NCBI RefSeq assembly: GCF_037861325.1
Contig: NZ_JAFELW010000001.1
Length of the DNA: 64,000 nt
DNA from: Riemerella anatipestifer_F
GTDB taxonomy: Bacteria > Bacteroidota > Bacteroidia > Flavobacteriales > Weeksellaceae
Direction: 5' to 3' (one strand)
The notes below the pieces were generated by a model. The model ran no database searches, had not been told where the DNA came from, and was given only the letters and a program-made list of their open reading frames with translations. Below are positions 26,872 through 35,664 of this stretch, one piece after another (positions within the stretch are counted from its first letter, which is position 1; each line of letters starts with the position of its first letter). The translations under genes and the position numbers were made by a program.

Positions 26872-28056
26872 ATGCAAAAAATATTAATCGTAGAAGACGA
26901 AAAAGCCATTTCGGGTTTACTTAAAAACATTCTCTCTGAGGAAGTTAAAGATTATGAAATTTTAGTAGCTGATGATGGACTAGAAGCCTATAAACTAATA
27001 GAAAAGGATGATTTTTCTCTAGTAATATCCGATATAAAAATGCCAAAAGTCTCTGGCACAGAACTTTTACAAAAAGCATTGGAAATAAAACCAGATACTG
27101 CTTTTGTGATGATTTCTGCTCACGGAGATATCAATACAGCAGTGCAATGCCTTAAGCAAGGTGCTTACGACTTTATAGAGAAGCCCATAGACCTCAACCG
27201 ACTTATCACGAGTGTGAGAAATACTTTGGAGCGAAAGGAACTCAAAACTTCTAATCAAATTTTAAAGAAGGAAAATACTCAGCTTAAGAAAAAAGTAAAC
27301 AAAAAATATCAAATGATTGGTAGTTCAGAGGCTCTTAAGAAAATCCAAAATATGATAGACAAAGTGGCTCCATCTGATGCTAGAGTTCTCATTACTGGAC
27401 CTAATGGTGCTGGTAAGGAACTAGTGGCTCACGCTTTACATTCCCAAAGCGAACGCTCTAAAGGTCCTATGGTAGAAGTAAACTGTGCTGCCATACCTTC
27501 GGAATTGATAGAAAGCGAATTGTTTGGACATATGAAAGGTTCTTTTACTGGTGCTGTTAAGGATAAGTCTGGTAAATTTGAACAAGCTAATGGTGGCACG
27601 ATATTTTTGGACGAAATAGGTGATATGAGTCTGGTAGCACAAGCCAAAGTGCTCAGAGCTTTACAAGAACATAAAGTATCTCCTGTGGGAAGTGACAAAG
27701 AAATAAAAATAGATGTAAGAGTTTTAGCGGCAACCAATAAAAACTTACAAAAAGAGATAGATGAAGGACGATTTAGAGAAGATTTATACCACCGACTTTC
27801 GGTAATAGAAATACAAGTTCCTGCCCTTAACGATAGAAAAGAAGATATACCTCTACTTGTGGAACATTTTGCACAAAGCATCGCTTCCGAGAATGGTAGT
27901 CCTGTAAAAGAATTTAGTAAAGAAGCCCTTAAAGCTCTTCAAAATTATGATTGGACGGGGAACATTCGTGAATTAAGAAATGTTGTGGAAAGACTAATTA
28001 TATTAGGAGATAACCCTGTAAGCGAGAGTGATATTTCCAATTTTGTTAAAAAATAA
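26872..28056 (+). CDS. NtrC-family sigma-54-type response regulator lacking a C-terminal HTH
   Basis: About 394 residues from the ATG at 26872. The receiver domain (1-115) has the phospho-acceptor Asp in LVISDIKMPKVSG. The AAA+ domain (about 140-370) has Walker A GPNGAGKELVA, the sigma-54 contact loop GSFTGA and Walker B GTIFLDEIGDM. The protein ends about 15 residues after the AAA+ lid, so the Fis-type helix-turn-helix found in NtrC is missing. No sensor kinase is adjacent. Confidence 0.9.
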   Translation: MQKILIVEDEKAISGLLKNILSEEVKDYEILVADDGLEAYKLIEKDDFSLVISDIKMPKVSGTELLQKALEIKPDTAFVMISAHGDINTAVQCLKQGAYDFIEKPIDLNRLITSVRNTLERKELKTSNQILKKENTQLKKKVNKKYQMIGSSEALKKIQNMIDKVAPSDARVLITGPNGAGKELVAHALHSQSERSKGPMVEVNCAAIPSELIESELFGHMKGSFTGAVKDKSGKFEQANGGTIFLDEIGDMSLVAQAKVLRALQEHKVSPVGSDKEIKIDVRVLAATNKNLQKEIDEGRFREDLYHRLSVIEIQVPALNDRKEDIPLLVEHFAQSIASENGSPVKEFSKEALKALQNYDWTGNIRELRNVVERLIILGDNPVSESDISNFVKK

Positions 28057-28094
28057 CAAGAGAAATATTAGCCTTATAAACTTGTTATGATGTT

Positions 28095-29432
28095 ATGTCT
28101 TTCTTAGATACGGCTTATACCAAACGACTTATGAAACTTGCCTTACCCGTGATGCTAACACAGGTAGGGCAAGTTTCCGTTAATTTATTTGATAATATCA
28201 TCGTAGGAAACTTATTAGGTGCCGATGCATTGGCTTCGGTTTCTTTAGCAAACGGTATATTTTTTTCCATTTTTGTAGTGGCTTTGGGGTTTTCTTTAGC
28301 AATTCCACCTTTGGTATCAGAAGCTCAAACTAGAGGAGACCATCAACAGATTAACCAAGTTTTTAGTCACGGACTTATTGTAAATGTTAGTATTGGAATT
28401 CTTCTCATTCTGCTGATTTTTGGTATTAGTCCATTGATGTATCATCTTGACCAGCCTCCTCACATAATGCCAAATGCCGAAACCTACCTTAAAATAGTTG
28501 TGGTAAGTATTTTCCCCTTTATGATATTTCAAACTATGCGAGAGGTTTCAGAAGGACTTTCATTTACTATTGGAGTTACCAAGGCAACTATTATTGCTAA
28601 TATCATCAATATTATTTTAAATTATATTTTGATAAAAGGCTTTTGGATTATCCCGAGTCTTGGAGTTGCTGGCTCGGCATATGCTACACTTATTGCAAGA
28701 ATATTTATGATGTTCTTTCTATTTTTCGTAATGAGAAAAGAGAAAACAACTCGCCGATATATGGAAGATTTTAGTCTAAAACTAAGTTTACTTAAGAAAC
28801 AAGTGTTTATCAAACTCCTTAGGCTAGGATTTCCAATGTCTTTACAAATGTTTTTTGAGGTAACTGCATTTGCAGCCGCCGCTTTTATTTGTGGTAAAGT
28901 AAGTGCTAGAGATATTGCCGCCCATCAGATTGCGTTGAGTATGGCTTCCTTCACTTTTAATCTTTGTATTGGGTTTAGTGTAGCTTCCACTATTATGGTA
29001 GGCAACAAAGTAGGCGAAAAAAACTTTACCGAAGTAAAAAAAGTAGGGATTAACAACTTGAAAATAGTCTTTCTATTTATGCTAATTTGCGGTATGGTTT
29101 TCATACTTGGTAGAGAAGTTCTTCCTACTTTCTTTACTAAAAAAGAAGATGTGGAGGTATTAGTTTTAGCCTCTCAATTAATGATTATTGCAGCTCTTTT
29201 TCAACTTTCAGATGGTATTCAGGTTACAGCGTTAGGGCTTTTGAGAGGATTGCAAGATGTTAAAATTCCTAGTTTTATCACATTCATAGCCTATTGGCTG
29301 ATTACCTTACCACTGGGATATTATTTATGTATTAATCTAAACATGGGAGCTTTTGGGATGTGGATAGCTCTTGGTATTGGTTTAACAATTTCCGCCACGC
29401 TTCTGGTGAGACGATTTATTACAACAGTTTGA
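28095..29432 (+). CDS. MATE-family efflux transporter
   Basis: 445 residues, 12 membrane segments in two similar halves typical of the MATE/NorM family (LALPVMLTQVGQVSVNLFDN at the start; LRLGFPMSLQMFFEVTAFAA opening the second half). It exports cationic compounds by Na+ or H+ antiport. Stand-alone gene 38 bp after the regulator gene; substrate unknown. Confidence 0.92.
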   Translation: MSFLDTAYTKRLMKLALPVMLTQVGQVSVNLFDNIIVGNLLGADALASVSLANGIFFSIFVVALGFSLAIPPLVSEAQTRGDHQQINQVFSHGLIVNVSIGILLILLIFGISPLMYHLDQPPHIMPNAETYLKIVVVSIFPFMIFQTMREVSEGLSFTIGVTKATIIANIINIILNYILIKGFWIIPSLGVAGSAYATLIARIFMMFFLFFVMRKEKTTRRYMEDFSLKLSLLKKQVFIKLLRLGFPMSLQMFFEVTAFAAAAFICGKVSARDIAAHQIALSMASFTFNLCIGFSVASTIMVGNKVGEKNFTEVKKVGINNLKIVFLFMLICGMVFILGREVLPTFFTKKEDVEVLVLASQLMIIAALFQLSDGIQVTALGLLRGLQDVKIPSFITFIAYWLITLPLGYYLCINLNMGAFGMWIALGIGLTISATLLVRRFITTV

Positions 29433-29479
29433 TTTTAACCTTGATTCAAAAGTTCTATTTCAGTTTCGTTGAATTTCGT

Positions 29480-29487
29480 TATTTTTG
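29480..29487 (+). promoter_or_regulatory. -7 box for prfB
   Basis: TATTTTTG matches TAnnTTTG, 18 bp before the GTG at 29505 and downstream of the first possible ATG at 29469, so it decides the start. Confidence 0.5.
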
Positions 29488-29504
29488 TGGAAATTTTCGT
29501 AAAA

Positions 29505-30617
29505 GTGGTTACATTAGATCAAGTAAAAAATATCAATCAAAGAGTATCAGACCTTCACAAATATCTTCAAATTGATAAAAAAAAGTTAGAAATTACTAAT
29601 GATGACGAAAAAACTGCCACTCCAGAATTTTGGGATAACCCAAAGGAAGCTGAAGTTTTTTTGAGACAACTTAGGTCTAAAAAAAAATGGGTAGAAGATT
29701 ACGAAGAAATCCATACAGGATTGGAAGATTTACAAGTTTTACTTGAGTTCGCTAAAGAAGACCCCGACAGTGCACAAGAACTAGAAACCGCCTACCCTAC
29801 TCTACTAGAAAAAGTAGAAAATTTAGAGTTTAAAAACATGCTTTCCAATGAAGGCGACGAACTTTCTGCCGTACTCCAAATTACCGCTGGAGCAGGTGGT
29901 ACCGAATCTTGCGATTGGGCAAGTATGCTGATGAGAATGTATCTGATGTGGGCTGATAAAAACGGATACAAAGTAAAGGAACTCAACTTCCAAGAAGGTG
30001 ATGTAGCTGGTGTAAAAACCGTAACACTAGAAATAGAAGGAGAATATGCTTTTGGATATCTTAAAGGAGAAAATGGAGTACATCGTTTGGTAAGAATTTC
30101 TCCATTTGATAGTAATGCTAAAAGACACACTAGCTTTGCATCAGTATATGTTTATCCTCTAGTAGATGATTCAATAGAAATTAACATCAATCCTGCCGAT
30201 ATTAGTTTTGAAACCATGCGAGCTTCTGGTGCAGGTGGACAAAATGTAAACAAAGTAGAAACTGCTGTAAGACTAAGACACGCTCCAACGGGAATTATCA
30301 TAGAAAACTCCGAAAGTAGGTCTCAACTACAAAACAAAGAAAAGGCTTTACAACTCCTCAAATCTAGGCTTTACGAGATAGAACTTGAAGAGCGAATGAA
30401 AGCTAGAAACGAAATAGAAGCCAATAAAATGAAAATAGAATGGGGCAGCCAAATCAGAAACTATGTAATGCACCCTTATAAATTAGTAAAAGATGTAAGG
30501 TCAGGGCACGAAACTTCTGATGTAGATGCTGTAATGAATGGAGAAATCACACCTTTTCTAAAAGCCTACCTTATGGCAGACGGCACAGCCGCTACAGATA
30601 ACGATTTAGAATTATAA
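29505..30617 (+). CDS. prfB: Peptide chain release factor 2
   Basis: About 370 residues from a GTG at 29505; an upstream ATG at 29469 would place the -7 box inside the gene. It carries the RF2-specific SPF tripeptide (LVRISPFDS), which reads UGA/UAA, and the catalytic GGQ in ASGAGGQNVNKVET. It terminates translation. The usual in-frame UGA programmed-frameshift site near codon 26 is absent; the reading frame is continuous. Confidence 0.95.
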   Translation: MVTLDQVKNINQRVSDLHKYLQIDKKKLEITNDDEKTATPEFWDNPKEAEVFLRQLRSKKKWVEDYEEIHTGLEDLQVLLEFAKEDPDSAQELETAYPTLLEKVENLEFKNMLSNEGDELSAVLQITAGAGGTESCDWASMLMRMYLMWADKNGYKVKELNFQEGDVAGVKTVTLEIEGEYAFGYLKGENGVHRLVRISPFDSNAKRHTSFASVYVYPLVDDSIEININPADISFETMRASGAGGQNVNKVETAVRLRHAPTGIIIENSESRSQLQNKEKALQLLKSRLYEIELEERMKARNEIEANKMKIEWGSQIRNYVMHPYKLVKDVRSGHETSDVDAVMNGEITPFLKAYLMADGTAATDNDLEL

Positions 30618-30665
30618 AATTTGTTAAATCTCTTTATAGATAGGACTAAAAAGAATTTAATTAAG

Positions 30666-30673
30666 TATTTTTG
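30666..30673 (+). promoter_or_regulatory. -7 box for the DedA gene
   Basis: TATTTTTG matches TAnnTTTG, 21 bp before the ATG at 30695. Confidence 0.55.
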
Positions 30674-30694
30674 TGCATCAAGTAAAAAATAAGT

Positions 30695-31372
30695 ATGGAT
30701 CATTTTGAAAGTTGGAAAGACCTCCTAAATCCTGAATTTTATATCAAAATGGGAGGATTCTGGTTAGTGTTATTTATCATATTTGCAGAGACAGGACTTT
30801 TTGTAGGGTTTTTCTTACCAGGAGATAGTTTACTTTTCATCTCCGGCATTTACGCCGTTCCTATGATTACGGAAACTTTTGGTATCATTGAAAGTGATTT
30901 TCTAAGCACCGTTATATTGGCTAGTGCTATTGCCATTGCTGCTATTTTAGGAAATATGGTAGGTTATTGGTTTGGTAAAAAAAGTGGACCTGCTTTATAC
31001 GAAAGACCAGATTCTTTCCTTTTCAAGAAAAAATATCTTTTTAAAGCTCACGATTTTTATGAAGAACACGGTAGAATAGCCATTATAGCGGCTAGATTTT
31101 TACCTATTGTGAGAACCTTTGCACCTATTGTAGCTGGCATTGTGGGAATGGAGAAAGGCAAATTTATGCTTTATAATATTGTAGGGGCTATTGCGTGGTC
31201 ATTCTCACTTATTTTTGCAGGACACTATTTGGATAAACTATTTTTGGAGCAGTTTGGCATCGATTTAAAAAGACATTTGGAAATAATAATTCTGTTTATT
31301 GTAGTCATTACAACAGCACCTGTAATTATTAAAATGTTTTTCGGAAAAGATAAGAAGCAAGATAGCATCTAA
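30695..31372 (+). CDS. DedA-family membrane protein
   Basis: 225 residues. SNARE-associated/DedA domain: FAETGLFVGFFLPGDSLLF (about 27-45), GNMVGYWFGKKSGPAL and the conserved FLPIVRTFAPIVAGI block (about 138-152). Members act in undecaprenyl-phosphate or phospholipid flipping and membrane homeostasis. It precedes dnaG by 14 bp, so co-transcription is likely. Confidence 0.92.
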   Translation: MDHFESWKDLLNPEFYIKMGGFWLVLFIIFAETGLFVGFFLPGDSLLFISGIYAVPMITETFGIIESDFLSTVILASAIAIAAILGNMVGYWFGKKSGPALYERPDSFLFKKKYLFKAHDFYEEHGRIAIIAARFLPIVRTFAPIVAGIVGMEKGKFMLYNIVGAIAWSFSLIFAGHYLDKLFLEQFGIDLKRHLEIIILFIVVITTAPVIIKMFFGKDKKQDSI

Positions 31373-31386
31373 TTCATCATAAAAAT

Positions 31387-33309
31387 TTGATAACTAAAGA
31401 GACGATAGACAAAATTTTTTCCGCCATACGAGTGGAAGAAATTGTGGGTGAATATGTTCAACTCAAAAGAGCTGGGTCTAATTATAAGGGACTAAGCCCT
31501 TTCGTAGATGAAAAAACACCTAGTTTTATTGTGTCTCCTTCCAAACAAATTTGGAAGGATTTTTCCTCTGGAAAAGGAGGTACTGCTATTTCTTTCTTAA
31601 TGGAGATAGAAAATTTCAGTTATCCCGAAGCCCTCAGATTTGCCGCAAAAAAATATGGTATTGAAATTGAAGAGCACCAAAGAGAGCTCACCGAAGAAGA
31701 AAAAACAGCCCAAACTGAAAAAGATTTACTCTATAAAATACACGAAGTAGCCAATCATTATTATCAAAAACAAATTTGGGAAACCGAAGAAGGTAAAAGC
31801 ATTGGTTTATCTTATTTCAAAGAGAGAGAATTACGAGAGGATATTATAAAAAAATTCCAATTAGGCTACTCTCCTATTCAAAAAAATGCCTTCACAGAAT
31901 ATGCTATTTCTAAAGGCTACACCAAAGAAATTTTAGAAAAATCAGGATTATCCATTTTCACAGATTACGCTCCTGATGGCATAGACCGTTTTAGAGAAAG
32001 GGTTATATTTCCCATCCATAGTTTTTCTGGAAGAGTTTTAGGGTTTGGAGCTAGAATTTTAAAATCTAATGTTAAAACAGCCAAATACCTCAATTCTCCT
32101 GAGACAGAAATTTATCATAAATCTACTGTTCTCTATGGGCTTAACCAAAGTAAACAAGCCATTTCTAAACAGAATTTATGTTTACTAGTAGAGGGCTATA
32201 TGGATGTGGTAGCACTGCATCAGGCAGGGATAGAGAATGTAGTAGCGAGTTCTGGAACGGCACTTACCACAGAGCAAATTAGACTCATCAAAAGGCTTAC
32301 AGAAAATGTAACCATACTTTTTGATGGAGATGCCGCAGGGATTAAAGCCAGCTTTAGAAGTATAGATATGCTCCTTTCCGAGGGAATGAATATCAGAGTG
32401 TTACTTTTCCCTGATGGAGATGACCCTGACTCATTTTCTAGGAAACATCCAAAGGAATTTGTAGAAGATTTTATACAAAACAACGCCCAAGATTTCATCA
32501 ATTTTAAAGCTGAAATTCTACTCAAAGATGTAGAACACGACCCTATAAAAAAATCCGAAGCCATTAGAGATATTGTAAAATCGGTGGCATTTGTCGGGAA
32601 TGTTTTAAAACAAGAGATTTACCTCAAGGAAATTTCTAACAAGTTTGGGCTTTCGGAGCAGAGTTTATTTAACGAACTAGGCATACAACAACAGGTTAAA
32701 GAACAGCAACATTTAACGCCTAAAAAAACTACACCTCAGCCACAGCCTAAGCTGGAGGTTATTACTTCGGACTTTACTAAAGCCAACACTGCCCTACTCT
32801 ACTTGGAAGAGCAAATGGTAGAACTGATGTTAAAGTATGGAGATTATATTATTGAAATGAAAGATGCCGAAGATAAAGTTTACCAAACCACCGTTATTGA
32901 AGAGGTAATATGTAGAATGGAAGAGGATAATTGTGAGATACAATCTGAAACCAACAAGAAAATCATCAATGAAATAAAACAAGGTATCCAAACCAATGAA
33001 CTGAGGTCAGAGCGTTTTTTCATTACTTTAATGGATGAAGAAATTACTAATAAAGTAGCCAATGCTTTAGTAGAGCCCTATCAGCTAAGTGATTGGAAAA
33101 AACATAACATTTACCTTCTACCAAAAGAAAAATCTATCAATAAATTAGTTACCGATACCATCTATCGCTATAAGCGAGAGTATATTATGAAAATGATAGA
33201 GGATTTGAAAAATACCGATGCTGAAGATAAAACAGAGATTTATCAAAAAATAATCAAACTAACGGTGCTAAAAAACACCATAGACCAAAAATTGTTTCGT
33301 GTTTTATGA
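31387..33309 (+). CDS. dnaG: DNA primase, zinc-ligand-free form
   Basis: 640 residues from a TTG at 31387. The TOPRIM core has LCLLVEGYMDVVALHQAG (about 260-277) and the FDGDAAG motif. The N-terminal CHC2 region is recognisable (NYKGLSPFVDEKTPSF, then IWKDFSSGKGG), but the Cys-His-Cys-Cys zinc ligands are replaced (Ser, Val, and Lys-Asp/Ser positions). The helicase-binding C-terminal domain is present. It synthesises RNA primers for replication. From memory, similar loss occurs in flavobacterial primases. Confidence 0.94.
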   Translation: MITKETIDKIFSAIRVEEIVGEYVQLKRAGSNYKGLSPFVDEKTPSFIVSPSKQIWKDFSSGKGGTAISFLMEIENFSYPEALRFAAKKYGIEIEEHQRELTEEEKTAQTEKDLLYKIHEVANHYYQKQIWETEEGKSIGLSYFKERELREDIIKKFQLGYSPIQKNAFTEYAISKGYTKEILEKSGLSIFTDYAPDGIDRFRERVIFPIHSFSGRVLGFGARILKSNVKTAKYLNSPETEIYHKSTVLYGLNQSKQAISKQNLCLLVEGYMDVVALHQAGIENVVASSGTALTTEQIRLIKRLTENVTILFDGDAAGIKASFRSIDMLLSEGMNIRVLLFPDGDDPDSFSRKHPKEFVEDFIQNNAQDFINFKAEILLKDVEHDPIKKSEAIRDIVKSVAFVGNVLKQEIYLKEISNKFGLSEQSLFNELGIQQQVKEQQHLTPKKTTPQPQPKLEVITSDFTKANTALLYLEEQMVELMLKYGDYIIEMKDAEDKVYQTTVIEEVICRMEEDNCEIQSETNKKIINEIKQGIQTNELRSERFFITLMDEEITNKVANALVEPYQLSDWKKHNIYLLPKEKSINKLVTDTIYRYKREYIMKMIEDLKNTDAEDKTEIYQKIIKLTVLKNTIDQKLFRVL

Positions 33310-33388
33310 CAGAATGACTATTTTTACCGCTCAAAAAACTTCGGGTACAGTATTGGTATTTGAACTTGAAAATAAAATATAACACAAT

Positions 33389-34063
33389 ATGGATATTAAA
33401 AAGGAATTTAGAGATTTTTCGGTAAAGCACCTAGGAAATAATGGACTTGCTACCGACCAATATATGGGGACTTTTAACCCAACCAACCTTACACCATACA
33501 TTATGGAAGAACGCCGTATGAATGTAGCACAAATGGATGTTTTTTCTAGATTGATGATGGATAGAATTATCTTTTTAGGTACTGGGATAGACGACCAAGT
33601 GGCTAATATTGTAACGGCTCAGCTTTTATTTTTAGAGAGTGCAGACCCTTCTAAAGATATTCAAATTTACATCAACTCTCCTGGAGGAAGTGTATATGCA
33701 GGGCTGGGAATTTATGACACGATGCAAATCATTAAGCCTGATGTAGCTACTATCTGTACTGGTATAGCTGCTTCTATGGGAGCTGTACTTCTTGTAGCTG
33801 GCGAAAAGGGTAAACGCTCTGCTCTTAAACATTCTAGAGTGATGATACACCAACCTAGCGGTGGAGCTCAAGGTGTGGCTAGCGATATGGAAATCAACCT
33901 TAGAGAAATGCTTAAACTTAAAAAAGAGCTTTATGATATTATCTCTGAACATTCTGGACAATCTTATGAATGGGTTGAAAAATCTTCCGATAGAGATTAT
34001 TGGATGACCTCCGAAGAAGCTAAAGAATTCGGAATGATAGATGAAGTTCTAGCTAGAAAATAA
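33389..34063 (+). CDS. clpP: ATP-dependent Clp protease proteolytic subunit
   Basis: 224 residues. Catalytic serine in GIAASMGAVLL (about 127), catalytic histidine in MIHQPSGGAQG (about 152) and Asp in the following helix; INSPGGSVYAGLGIYD is the oxyanion-hole strand. It forms the tetradecameric chamber fed by ClpX/ClpA. It is the last gene of the core block and is closed by a strong terminator at 34080. Confidence 0.97.
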   Translation: MDIKKEFRDFSVKHLGNNGLATDQYMGTFNPTNLTPYIMEERRMNVAQMDVFSRLMMDRIIFLGTGIDDQVANIVTAQLLFLESADPSKDIQIYINSPGGSVYAGLGIYDTMQIIKPDVATICTGIAASMGAVLLVAGEKGKRSALKHSRVMIHQPSGGAQGVASDMEINLREMLKLKKELYDIISEHSGQSYEWVEKSSDRDYWMTSEEAKEFGMIDEVLARK

Positions 34064-34079
34064 ATAAAATGATAAAATA

Positions 34080-34108
34080 AAAACCCTAGAAATTTCTAGG
34101 GTTTTTTA
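34080..34108 (+). terminator. clpP terminator; border of the accessory region
   Basis: Palindromic stem AACCCTAGAAATTTCTAGGGTT (34081-34102) followed by a T run. Everything to its right up to 59.7 kb is read mainly from the opposite strand. Confidence 0.85.
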
Positions 34109-34130
34109 TTTCTACTCAGTGGCTATACTT

Positions 34131-34835
34131 TTAGTTTAATTTCTGTATGCTATTATTTCGCCACATTTTTAAAGCAAAGTCTTTGATTTCTTTTGAGGCT
34201 TTTGATAAATTTTCGTCGAATTGATACTCGCCCTCTTCAAGTTTGTCTTCGCCCGCCATTAGAGTAGCGTGTCCCCTTAAAGCATATTTCTGTTTACCTT
34301 CATACATGATAATTTTCATCACATCTGGACTAATGTCCGAAGTACACAACATGGAATACATCGTCCAAATTTCGGCGATACCGTTATTGTTTAAATCTGT
34401 GATTTTAAAAGTATCCTTAACGAAATTCATAGATAAATCAAACTCGCAATTCAAAATGAAATCTTGCACTTTCCAGTTTAATTTATATTTATTTTCGTTT
34501 TTATCATAAAGATAATCATACACGAAAATTTTTGCATCTTTTTCATAGTCTGCGTTGACCACCTTTTTGCTAGGCACGATGCCCGTTTCTGTTAATAGAA
34601 TGATATGTTCTCCTTGTAAATCCTCTACTCTAGCAACCTCTTTAACCTTGCCTTCAAAAGAAATCCCCTCAGGAATAGATTTATCTGAAAGTTTTTCATA
34701 CGAAATTTCAAAGTTTTCCTTTTTTTCTAATTTTTCCGAGGTACCTTCTGTTGGTATTTGCTTTTCTTCTATTTTACTCTCGGTTGTATTACACGATAAT
34801 AATGCAAGAGCGATTAGCAATTTAAAATAATTCAT
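34131..34835 (-). CDS. Lipoprotein of unknown function
   Basis: 234 residues. Lipoprotein signal peptide (MNYFKLLIALALLSCNTT, lipobox LLSC). The mature part starts with a Glu/Lys-rich linker and contains a TDLNNNGIAEIWTMY segment resembling calcium-loop repeats of outer-surface proteins. 26 bp separate it from the lipoprotein gene upstream, so the two form one operon. No family recognised. Confidence 0.75.
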   Translation of the reverse strand: MNYFKLLIALALLSCNTTESKIEEKQIPTEGTSEKLEKKENFEISYEKLSDKSIPEGISFEGKVKEVARVEDLQGEHIILLTETGIVPSKKVVNADYEKDAKIFVYDYLYDKNENKYKLNWKVQDFILNCEFDLSMNFVKDTFKITDLNNNGIAEIWTMYSMLCTSDISPDVMKIIMYEGKQKYALRGHATLMAGEDKLEEGEYQFDENLSKASKEIKDFALKMWRNNSIQKLN

Positions 34836-34861
34836 TTTACCTTCAATTTATTATGTTGATT

Positions 34862-35500
34862 TTATGCAGAACAAACCTCAAATCGGTCAATAGCCGTCAG
34901 ATACCATATATTATCGAAATAGCCAATATAGAAAATAAACTCCTTTTGGTTTTGCCCAATCACAATGACTTTATGGCTGTTTCTCTCTATGGTTTCTAAC
35001 TTTTTAACCTCACTATCGGACCATGGTTTCTCATCAAAGTTAGCATTTTCAAACTTTGCAATTTCAGAAAATAAAGATTCTTTTTGATTAAGGTCGATAT
35101 AAATTCCCGCAGGTTTGTTCCAGTTTTCTGTTTCACAGCTATATATCGGTAGTTTGTCTTGGATTATTTTATAGTTAGTTATGATATTATGGTCAAAAGG
35201 CAAATAACTGGGAACGGGTTCGGCGAAAGAAATCTTTTCAAGATTAGCGATATTGTCCTGAGCTCCCATACGAAACAGAAAGGTTATCCCAAACTTCTTA
35301 TGGATAAGCTTATTTAAAACCATTTCATCTTTATTCTGATAGCCTTTAATAATATTGATAATAACCGTTTGCATTTCCTTCTCCTTTTCGGAAAATCTAA
35401 TTTCTTTAACCGAAGTAGGTTTACCTTCGTTAACGAATTTAGAATTCTGACAAGAAATAAAAAGCAATAGTAGAGTTGATATTATAATTTTTCCTTTCAT
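34862..35500 (-). CDS. Lipoprotein of unknown function
   Basis: 212 residues with lipobox LLFISCQNSK at the N-terminus. The C-terminal half (KVIVIGQNQKEFIFYIGYFDNIWYLT region) resembles small Bacteroidetes cell-surface proteins with an NTF2-like fold, but I cannot name the family. First gene of a two-gene lipoprotein operon. Confidence 0.72.
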   Translation of the reverse strand: MKGKIIISTLLLLFISCQNSKFVNEGKPTSVKEIRFSEKEKEMQTVIINIIKGYQNKDEMVLNKLIHKKFGITFLFRMGAQDNIANLEKISFAEPVPSYLPFDHNIITNYKIIQDKLPIYSCETENWNKPAGIYIDLNQKESLFSEIAKFENANFDEKPWSDSEVKKLETIERNSHKVIVIGQNQKEFIFYIGYFDNIWYLTAIDRFEVCSA

Positions 35501-35530
35501 ATCAAAATATCACATATAAAGTTCTATTCA

Positions 35531-35664
35531 AACCAACCATAGCAAAGGTTTTAATGCCACTAAATTAAGTAAAATGTGGTAATAAATATTTTACGATGAA
35601 ATAGTACCAAATTTTATATCATTATCTAGATTCTACCTTTTATAAATGCGATGTTAGCGGAAAT
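35531..35664. repeat. attC-like element 1 (long class, worn)
   Basis: Right part shows the core GTTAGCGG (GTT at 35653-35655) that opens the DUF3800 cassette; the interior shares the ATGCCACTAAATTAAGTAAA segment with element 2. The left arm is not clearly preserved, so the left limit is approximate. Confidence 0.5.

Noticed and set aside
29469..29504. Upstream start of prfB at 29469
   Set aside because: The -7 box at 29480 lies inside it, and the added residues are not typical of RF2.
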